Shown piece by piece: positions 27,643 through 32,992 of a DNA stretch of 32,992 bases (positions are counted from its first letter, which is position 1; each line of letters begins with the position of its first letter). Below the pieces are notes generated by a model, which worked only from the letters and a program-made list of their open reading frames with translations, ran no database searches and was not told where the DNA came from. The stretch comes from Vibrio sinaloensis DSM 21326 (lineage in GTDB: Bacteria; Pseudomonadota; Gammaproteobacteria; Enterobacterales; Vibrionaceae), in assembly GCF_000189275.1 (NCBI RefSeq), contig NZ_AEVT01000039.1:1-32992 (forward strand), written 5' to 3'. The position numbers were made by a program, and so were the translations under genes.

Positions 27643-27866
27643 GTTGGCTTAAAATTATGTGACAAGGGCAGCATTATTGCAGATTCTTTCACCAAGAAAA
27701 ACCGCATTCTAGAATTAATCCTCTCCGGTTATTGATAGGTTTCTCTGCTCGAGAGATTGGTACGTAAATCGTTACATTGGCGAGCTTCTTGCATTATTCA
27801 GTTCGTCTACTGAGAGTGCGGCAATATTCCGCCTCTAACTATGCTGTTAAAGAGAATCGACACACT

Positions 27867-28748
27867 ATGAAAAAACTGTTCGCTACAGGACTGACGATGA
27901 CATTAGCCTCCTTTGCAAGCCAGAGCTTTGCGATGGATGTTCGCTATGTTGCCACGCCCCAACAGTCTCAGTGGCAAATGATCACCAATACTCCATTAGA
28001 GTGTCGCATGGTTCACCCTATCCCAAACTACGGCGATGCGGTGTTTTCATCTCATGCCAGCAAGAAAATTAACCTCGATTTCGAACTTAAGATGAAACGT
28101 CCTATGGGTAAAACCCGTGATGTGTCGTTGATTTCCATGCCACCAGTTTGGCGACCAGGGGAAGGGGCAAACCGAATTACTAACATTCGTTTCTTTCAAC
28201 AGTTTGATGGTTATGTTGGTGGACAAACCGCGTGGGGCATTCTTAGCGAATTAGAGAAAGGACGCTACCCTACGTTTAGTTATCAAGAGTGGCAAAGTCG
28301 TGACGAAAGAGTCGAGGTCGCACTGTCTTCTGTACTGTTCCAATCGTCGTACAATGTGTTCAGTGATTGTATAGCGAACCTTTTGCCGTATAGTTTTGAA
28401 GATATTGCTTTTACCATCTTGCATTACGATCGTACGAGTGTGGAGTTGAACAAACAATCGCAAAAACGCCTTGCGCAAATTGCGGAGTACATTCGTCACA
28501 ATCAAGATATTGATTTGGTTCTAGTTTCAACTTACACGGATGCAGAAGACACTAAGAGTGCCAGCCAGAATTTATCTGAGCGCAGAGCGGAAGTGTTGCA
28601 AGAATACTTTAAGTCACTCGGTTTGCCAGAAGATAGGATTCGAGTTCAAGGCTATGGTAAACGTCGTCCAATCGATGACAACGCGTCACCAATCGGAAAA
28701 GACCGAAACCGTAGGGTAGTGATTTCACTCGGACGAACACAGGTTTAG
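27867..28748 (+). CDS. motY: Sodium-driven flagellar motor protein MotY
   Basis: MotY forms the T-ring with MotX around the basal body and anchors the PomA/PomB stators of the polar flagellum. The product has 293 residues, the length known for V. alginolyticus MotY. A signal peptide ([22 protein letters not shown]) is followed by the N-terminal MotX/basal-body domain starting [12 protein letters not shown], with two cysteines (LECRMVH and FSDCIANL) for the disulfide. The C-terminal OmpA-like peptidoglycan domain includes [14 protein letters not shown] and [10 protein letters not shown]. The ATG at 27867 removes a 30-residue upstream extension. I found no convincing FliA element here; a weak TTACAT-N17-TATTCA lies at 27772-27800. 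Confidence 0.96.
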   Translation: MKKLFATGLTMTLASFASQSFAMDVRYVATPQQSQWQMITNTPLECRMVHPIPNYGDAVFSSHASKKINLDFELKMKRPMGKTRDVSLISMPPVWRPGEGANRITNIRFFQQFDGYVGGQTAWGILSELEKGRYPTFSYQEWQSRDERVEVALSSVLFQSSYNVFSDCIANLLPYSFEDIAFTILHYDRTSVELNKQSQKRLAQIAEYIRHNQDIDLVLVSTYTDAEDTKSASQNLSERRAEVLQEYFKSLGLPEDRIRVQGYGKRRPIDDNASPIGKDRNRRVVISLGRTQV

Positions 28749-28766
28749 AGTAGAGCTTGTGATAGC

Positions 28767-28793
28767 AAAAAAGCCAGCGATTGCTGGCTTTTG
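28767..28793. terminator. Bidirectional terminator, motY versus DUF2753
   Basis: AAAAGCCAGC (28769-28778) pairs with GCTGGCTTTT (28783-28792) around GATT. The A-rich and T-rich flanks serve motY on the plus strand and the DUF2753 gene, whose stop is at 28795, on the minus strand. Confidence 0.88.
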
Positions 28794-28794
28794 T

Positions 28795-29232
28795 TTAGTT
28801 TAGGCGGAACTTAGCGATTAAATTACAGTTGGTCGCCGTATCAATGTCTTGTACTAACTGAGCGATTTTGGGATTTGGATGACGCTTCATAAACTCTATC
28901 AGCGCTTTTTTACAGCAGCCCATGGAGTCGATAAACGCGTCACAATCGGTATTTGGACACTGAGGTACGAGGGTTAGCACTTTTTCAGAGGCAAGCTGCA
29001 AGTATTTCAACTCATACGGCACATCACCAATGCTGCGCCAAAACATCGCCATATTGTGGCAAGAGATGACAGAAATCATAAGACGATCTTCGACTTCGAT
29101 CTCTTCGCTGTCACCAATGCGTTCACTGATTGTTAGCGCTTGTTGGTAATGAAGGATGCTTCGTAAGTGATCCTCATCATTCATTGCTATATCAGCAAGC
29201 AATGTATGCTTCTCCCACTCTGCAATGCCCAT
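28795..29232 (-). CDS. DUF2753 family protein (TPR-like helical, Cys-containing)
   Basis: The 145-residue soluble protein looks helical throughout. Its N-terminal half, LADIAMNDEDHLRSILHYQQALTISERIG and the following helices with YELKYLQLASEKVL, resembles TPR hairpins. It fits the Vibrio-restricted DUF2753 family beside motY; no function is known. It has six cysteines (58, 92, 97, 106, 107, 136), with C-x4-C-x8-CC in the C-terminal half, and no signal peptide. GAGGAG lies before the start codon. A 14-of-15 match to the Fur box lies 39 bases upstream, so iron control is likely. It sits between the gloA terminator and the motY terminator as its own unit. Confidence 0.85.
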   Translation of the reverse strand: MGIAEWEKHTLLADIAMNDEDHLRSILHYQQALTISERIGDSEEIEVEDRLMISVISCHNMAMFWRSIGDVPYELKYLQLASEKVLTLVPQCPNTDCDAFIDSMGCCKKALIEFMKRHPNPKIAQLVQDIDTATNCNLIAKFRLN

Positions 29233-29270
29233 GTTATCGATCTCCTCATAGTGAATAGATGGAGATTAAA

Positions 29271-29285
29271 TGATAACTATTATCA
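29271..29285 (-). promoter_or_regulatory. Fur box upstream of the DUF2753 gene
   Basis: TGATAACTATTATCA matches the 7-1-7 Fur consensus TGATAATNATTATCA at all but one of the fixed positions. It sits 39 bases before the DUF2753 start and downstream of the gloA terminator, so the DUF2753 promoter must be here. A clean -35/-10 pair cannot be picked, though GATAAT within the box could serve as -10. Confidence 0.65.
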
Positions 29286-29295
29286 AGTAAAGGGT

Positions 29296-29325
29296 AAAAA
29301 ATAAGACAGTCGACGACTGTCTTAT
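29296..29325 (-). terminator. Terminator after gloA (end of rsx-nth-gloA operon)
   Basis: ATAAGACAGTCG (29301-29312) pairs with CGACTGTCTTAT (29314-29325). On the minus strand it is followed by TTTTTA. It lies 21 bases after the gloA stop and separates it from the DUF2753 gene. Confidence 0.85.
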
Positions 29326-29346
29326 AAAATAGCCTATGTTAGGAGC

Positions 29347-29763
29347 TTATCCTTCTAACCCTGCAGAAGCTTGTTTGTTTTGAATTAACTCGATCATGTA
29401 GCCATCTGGGTCTTTAACGAAAGCAATATGCGTCGAACCACCCTTAACTGGGCCGGGTTCACGAGTCACGTTACCGCCTGCCGCTTTAATGGCATCACAA
29501 GTTGTATAAATATCGTCAACGCCGATAGCAATGTGACCAAAAGCAGTGCCTAAGTCATATTCACTGGTTCCCCAGTTGTAAGTTAGCTCGATGACAGCGC
29601 CTTGGGACTCGTCGCCGTAACCTAAGAAAGCTAAGGTATATTCGTATTGCTTGTTCTCGTTGGTTCTTAATAAGCTCATACCCATGACCTCGGTATAGAA
29701 CTTAATGGATTTATCGAGATCTCCAACACGTAGCATGGTGTGTAAAATACGTCCGTTTGACAT
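29347..29763 (-). CDS. gloA: Lactoylglutathione lyase (glyoxalase I)
   Basis: GloA isomerises the methylglyoxal-glutathione hemithioacetal to S-lactoylglutathione in the cytoplasm. The 138-residue product aligns with E. coli GloA (135) and keeps all four Ni2+ ligands: H8, E59, H77 and E125. The [22 protein letters not shown] and [22 protein letters not shown] segments are diagnostic. The ATG at 29763 follows AGGAGAG. It lies 12 bases after nth. In E. coli gloA adjoins rnt instead; here motY and DUF2753 lie between gloA and rnt. Confidence 0.96.
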   Translation of the reverse strand: MSNGRILHTMLRVGDLDKSIKFYTEVMGMSLLRTNENKQYEYTLAFLGYGDESQGAVIELTYNWGTSEYDLGTAFGHIAIGVDDIYTTCDAIKAAGGNVTREPGPVKGGSTHIAFVKDPDGYMIELIQNKQASAGLEG

Positions 29764-29775
29764 TCGATTGCTCTC

Positions 29776-30417
29776 CTAGTTTTCTGGGTAGACTTTTTCT
29801 TTGAACTCACATAAATCTTCGATGATACAGCTACCACAACGTGGTTTCCTTGCCACACACGTATAGCGACCATGCAGTATCAACCAGTGGTGCACATCGA
29901 GCTTAAACTCTTTTGGCACCACTTTTAACAGCTTTTCTTCAACCTGATCGACGTTTTTACCCATCGCAAACTTGGTTCGATTAGAAACGCGATAGATATG
30001 TGTATCAACGGCGATAGTTGGCCAGCCAAATGCGGTATTGAGTACCACGTTGGCGGTTTTCCTACCCACCCCCGGTAATGCTTCTAGGGCGGCTCTATCT
30101 TCCGGAACTTCGCCTGCGTGTTTATCTAACAGTATCTGGCAAGTCTTGATGACATTTTCCGCTTTGGAGTTAAACAGACCAATGGTTTTGATGTACTGCT
30201 TTACGCCGTCGCCCCCCAAGTCTAAGAGGCCTTGTGGGGTATTGGCGACAGGGTAGAGTTTATCTGTTGCTTTGTTGACGCTTACGTCTGTGGCTTGAGC
30301 AGAGAGCAGTACCGCAATGAGCAGCTCAAATGGTGTACTCCAGTTAAGCTCGGTTTGCGGGTTTGGGTTATCTGCTCTCAACCGCTCTAATATCTGTCGG
30401 CGTTTGTCTTTATTCAT
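29776..30417 (-). CDS. nth: Endonuclease III
   Basis: Nth is a base-excision-repair glycosylase and AP lyase for oxidised pyrimidines. The 213-residue product has the helix-hairpin-helix LPGVGRKTANVVL with K120, the catalytic D138 in VDTHIYRV, and the 4Fe-4S loop C187-x6-C-x2-C-x5-C. Its position after rsxE matches E. coli. The rsx complex is known to keep the SoxR 2Fe-2S cluster reduced, so an iron-sulfur repair enzyme is a fitting neighbour. Confidence 0.97.
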   Translation of the reverse strand: MNKDKRRQILERLRADNPNPQTELNWSTPFELLIAVLLSAQATDVSVNKATDKLYPVANTPQGLLDLGGDGVKQYIKTIGLFNSKAENVIKTCQILLDKHAGEVPEDRAALEALPGVGRKTANVVLNTAFGWPTIAVDTHIYRVSNRTKFAMGKNVDQVEEKLLKVVPKEFKLDVHHWLILHGRYTCVARKPRCGSCIIEDLCEFKEKVYPEN

Positions 30418-30445
30418 GTTGAGGCTGCTTTCCAGTGTAGTGTAA

Positions 30446-31138
30446 TTATGAGTTTGTCACTCGAGCTCGCTCTATTGCGGGCTTTTCTTGTTTTGGTTGA
30501 CGCTGCGCGACTTTATTATCAATGATGTTTTTTAGCGCGATCAGCAATCCGACTCCGATAAATGCCCCTGGCGGCAAGAGTGCAAGCAGGAAGCTATTAT
30601 CGAACTGGAATACTTCGATACGCAAAGCGGTAGCCCAATCGCCAAGCAGTAGGTCCGCCCCATCAAACAGGGTACCGTTACCAATGAGCTCACGCATTGC
30701 GCCAAGTACCACAAGGACACTTGTCATCCCCATCCCCATCCAAAAGCCATCCTGAGCGGATGGCAATAGATCGTTTTTCGAGGCGAATGCCTCAGCGCGA
30801 CCTATGATGATACAGTTGGTTACGATAAGTGGGATAAAGATACCTAGAGAGAGGTATAAACCATACGCATAGGCGTTCATCAGTAATTGCACGCAGGTTA
30901 CAAGTGCCGCAATGATCATGACAAATACCGGGATTCGGACCTCTTTTGGCACGTAGTCTCGCACCAAAGAGACGGTAACGTTCGAGCCGACCAGAACCAA
31001 CAGGGTTGCGATGCCCAAGCCGAGTGCGTTCGTGATGGTAGACGAAACCGCCAGCAGGGGACATAACCCGAGTAATTGAACTAGGGCAGGGTTATTGTCC
31101 CATAGACCGTTTTTAATCAGGGTTTTATGTTCACTCAT
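30446..31138 (-). CDS. rsxE: Electron transport complex subunit RsxE (RnfE)
   Basis: RsxE is an inner-membrane subunit with six predicted segments. The 230-residue product shows [44 protein letters not shown] and the [17 protein letters not shown]-terminus. The conserved cysteines in LLGLCPLL and VTNCIIIG are ones proposed to hold a membrane 2Fe-2S cluster with RsxA. The ATG at 31138 overlaps the end of rsxG by eight bases and has GGAGG just upstream. An in-frame start at 31150 is less likely. Confidence 0.94.
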   Translation of the reverse strand: MSEHKTLIKNGLWDNNPALVQLLGLCPLLAVSSTITNALGLGIATLLVLVGSNVTVSLVRDYVPKEVRIPVFVMIIAALVTCVQLLMNAYAYGLYLSLGIFIPLIVTNCIIIGRAEAFASKNDLLPSAQDGFWMGMGMTSVLVVLGAMRELIGNGTLFDGADLLLGDWATALRIEVFQFDNSFLLALLPPGAFIGVGLLIALKNIIDNKVAQRQPKQEKPAIERARVTNS

Positions 31139-31766
31139 GATTGCCTCCACAGTTTAGTGGTTGACTGAGAATCGTTGTTCTATGGCTATTGACGAACTGC
31201 ACGGTGTTCTTAACCGCTTTTACCACGGCTCTCGGTGTGATCGTTGCGCCAGTAAATTGATCAAATTGACCGCCGTCTTTGCGTACTTTCCACGTTGACT
31301 GATTGTCGTCAGTTAACGTCTTACCGTTGAAGCCTAAAATCCAGTCAGTAACACGAAGGTCAATCTTGTCTCCTAAACCAGGAGTCTCTTGATGGCTGAG
31401 AATTCGAGAACCTAATACCGTTCCATCTTGGCGAATACCAACAATAAGTTTGATTGCGCCGTTATAACCATCTGGTGCGATTGCTTCAATGGCGAGAGCA
31501 GAAGGCTCGCCATTAATTGATGCCATATAGACAGGCATCGCGGTGTCGCTGCCGAGTAATGGGTCGGAGACGAGCGTACACGCCTGATACAAATCGTTGT
31601 CGTGTAAATCATGCGGTATCACCTGATTTAGCACCGATAGAAGTTGAGCTTGCTCTTGTTCGTGGATTTGGTCTTTCGTTAGGTAATGCGTCAATGCCAC
31701 CAAGCCTGTTGAAGCACAAGCAAACACAGCAAGTATGGCACCATTTTTACGAATTGCGTTTAACAT
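31131..31766 (-). CDS. rsxG: Electron transport complex subunit RsxG (RnfG), flavoprotein
   Basis: RsxG is a periplasmic subunit with one N-terminal membrane anchor (residues 9-27). It carries FMN covalently bound to the second Thr of the TGAT motif, here T175 in [13 protein letters not shown]. The 211-residue product also has [12 protein letters not shown] and [13 protein letters not shown]. It lies eight bases after rsxD and overlaps rsxE. Confidence 0.95.
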   Translation of the reverse strand: MLNAIRKNGAILAVFACASTGLVALTHYLTKDQIHEQEQAQLLSVLNQVIPHDLHDNDLYQACTLVSDPLLGSDTAMPVYMASINGEPSALAIEAIAPDGYNGAIKLIVGIRQDGTVLGSRILSHQETPGLGDKIDLRVTDWILGFNGKTLTDDNQSTWKVRKDGGQFDQFTGATITPRAVVKAVKNTVQFVNSHRTTILSQPLNCGGNHE

Positions 31767-31774
31767 GCTGTTCC

Positions 31775-32821
31775 TTAGTGTCCATAAGTTCTTGGTTTGG
31801 TGTAATAATCAATTAAAGGTACACACATATTGCCGAGTAACACGGCGAAAGCAACACCGTCAGGGAAGCCTCCCCAACTGCGAATAATGAACACCATAGC
31901 GCCAATAAACGCACCGAATACCAATCTACCTTTGACTGTGGTGGACGCAGAGACGGGATCCGTCGCAATGAAAAATGCACCTAGCATGGTTGCACCAGAC
32001 AAAAGGTGAATGATTGGAGAGGCTGTAGTGCCCGGCGCAATCAGCATAAATAGCCCGCTGGTTACGGTTAAACCAAGCAAAAAGCTCACTGGGATATGCC
32101 AACTGATTACGCGCATTTTGATAAGCAGCAGGCCTCCGACTAGATACGCGAGATTTACCCACTCCCAGCCAATACCTGCAAGTGCACCAAACTGTGGTTG
32201 TCGCAATGCCTCTGAGGCTGTACTACCAGTATGTAATGCCGTTTTAAAGGCGTCCAGTGGCGTAGCCATCGTTACGCCGTCAATACCAGTACGAATTTGC
32301 TGCAGCGACAAGCCGTCTAAATTAAAACCAGTGAAAATCAGCGAAAATGCGTCACCCATGGAAATGCTGGTGGCTTGCAGTTCGTTGGGAGAAATCCAAC
32401 TGGTCATTTGTACAGGAAACGAAATCAGCAGCACAACATAAGCGACCATCGCAGGGTTGAATAGGTTCTGCCCAATGCCACCGTACAAATGTTTGGCGAT
32501 CAGAATGGCGAATATTAGGCCTATCGCGACGATCCACCATGGAGAAAGTGGGGGGATAGCAACGGCTAGCAGCCAAGCTGTAACAAGAGCGCTATTGTCA
32601 CGCAATGCTGACATTGGGTGGCGCTTACGTAGGACCATCACCAGAGCTTCTAAACCTAAAGCAATTGCGATGGCAAGTAATAGCTGAATAATGGTGCCCC
32701 AACCAAAGAAGTAGGTTTGAGCGAATAAACCAGGTAGCGCGCATAGCGCTACCCATTTCATCAGATCGGGAGTGCTTCTGCGGCTATGCGCGTGTGGTGA
32801 GCTGGCAATAAAGAAGGCCAC
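31775..32821 (-). CDS. rsxD: Electron transport complex subunit RsxD (RnfD), flavoprotein
   Basis: RsxD is an inner-membrane subunit of about nine segments with FMN covalently bound at T187, visible in [15 protein letters not shown]. The 348-residue product also has the family's [29 protein letters not shown] and the C-terminal [25 protein letters not shown]. The start is a GTG at 32821 that shares one base with the rsxC stop codon (TAGTG), so translation is probably coupled. Confidence 0.95.
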   Translation of the reverse strand: MAFFIASSPHAHSRRSTPDLMKWVALCALPGLFAQTYFFGWGTIIQLLLAIAIALGLEALVMVLRKRHPMSALRDNSALVTAWLLAVAIPPLSPWWIVAIGLIFAILIAKHLYGGIGQNLFNPAMVAYVVLLISFPVQMTSWISPNELQATSISMGDAFSLIFTGFNLDGLSLQQIRTGIDGVTMATPLDAFKTALHTGSTASEALRQPQFGALAGIGWEWVNLAYLVGGLLLIKMRVISWHIPVSFLLGLTVTSGLFMLIAPGTTASPIIHLLSGATMLGAFFIATDPVSASTTVKGRLVFGAFIGAMVFIIRSWGGFPDGVAFAVLLGNMCVPLIDYYTKPRTYGH

Positions 32822-32992
32822 TACTCTTTCTCCTCAAATTGTTTTTGTTGTTCTTTCTCTGCTTTACGCGCTTTTGCTCGAGCTATGGCGGCTGCGACAG
32901 CGGCTTTTTTCGGGTCGTCCGCTTGGCCTTCAGGCTCGATGGAATCGTCCGTTTCCGCCTTGCTGGCCTGCTGCTCAGCTTTGCGTGCTTTT
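32821..32992 (-). CDS. rsxC: Electron transport complex subunit RsxC (RnfC), C-terminal end only
   Basis: Only the last 56 codons are in the window; the gene continues past the right edge. The reading frame gives the Ala/Lys-rich repetitive tail typical of RsxC in gammaproteobacteria: KARKAEQQ, then an acidic linker, then [19 protein letters not shown] and [11 protein letters not shown] before TAG. The catalytic NADH/FMN and 4Fe-4S regions are outside the window. The tail is predicted helical and highly charged and varies in length between species. Confidence 0.9.
   Translation of the reverse strand, partial: KARKAEQQASKAETDDSIEPEGQADDPKKAAVAAAIARAKARKAEKEQQKQFEEKE

Noticed and set aside
27727..27840. 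Search for a sigma-28 promoter before motY
   Set aside because: The nearest candidate (TTCAGTTC with a GCGGCAATA block) has the wrong spacing and poor -10. GCGG and CCGC instead form a small hairpin. Not called.

Overview
The window looks like a core chromosomal segment of a marine gammaproteobacterium of the genus Vibrio. The evidence is a full-length MotY (polar, sodium-driven flagellar motor), a NutA-type lipoprotein 5'-nucleotidase, a DUF2753 gene, an Rsx/Rnf electron-transport operon, and housekeeping proteins that closely match the Vibrio and E. coli forms. I see no insertion sequence, prophage, integron, toxin-antitoxin pair, CRISPR array or rRNA. Nearly every base is explained by ordinary conserved genes packed in short operons and separated by clear hairpin terminators.

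Layout. (1) 1-4681, minus strand: an elongator tRNA-Met with its own strong promoter, then pth-ychF (peptidyl-tRNA recycling and a ribosome-associated ATPase), then lolB-ispE-prs (outer-membrane lipoprotein insertion, isoprenoid precursor synthesis, PRPP synthesis). (2) 4843-10264, plus strand: hemA-prfA-prmC-sirB2-sirB1-kdsA, an order also found in E. coli. It makes the committed haem precursor, release factor 1 and the methylase that modifies it, and the KDO-8-phosphate of LPS. (3) 10265-12417: a 480-base AT-rich leader region, then the lipoprotein 5'-nucleotidase nutA. (4) 12457-14484: ybaK (plus) and the uracil permease uraA (minus); the uraA promoter is overlapped by a PurR-like operator. 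(5) 14485-18620: a DUF2066 envelope protein facing a tightly overlapped minus-strand operon bepA-yfgD-wrbA-DUF2069. (6) 18857-22230, plus strand: a TusA-like protein with perM, then a dCache chemoreceptor preceded by a FliA (sigma-28) promoter. (7) 22294-25569: gcvR-bcp (minus) opposite dapA-bamC (plus). (8) 25630-27642, minus strand: rnt followed by an NhaC/YuiF-type antiporter gene. (9) 27867-28748: motY. (10) 28795-32992, minus strand: a small Cys-containing DUF2753 gene with a strong Fur-box match, then gloA-nth-rsxE-rsxG-rsxD and the 3' end of rsxC, transcribed from the right edge leftward.

Functional themes. Nucleotide salvage appears in three places (nutA outside the cell, uraA at the inner membrane, prs making PRPP), and the uraA control site fits purine/PRPP-linked repression. 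Outer-membrane biogenesis is spread over lolB, bamC, bepA and kdsA. Flagellar motility is represented by motY and the chemoreceptor.

I did not find a convincing new multi-gene system. The best leads are regulatory or small-protein observations: the Fur-box DUF2753 gene with clustered cysteines, the structured and repeat-bearing nutA leader, the PurR site on uraA, the FliA promoter on the chemoreceptor, and a Bcp peroxidase without a resolving cysteine.
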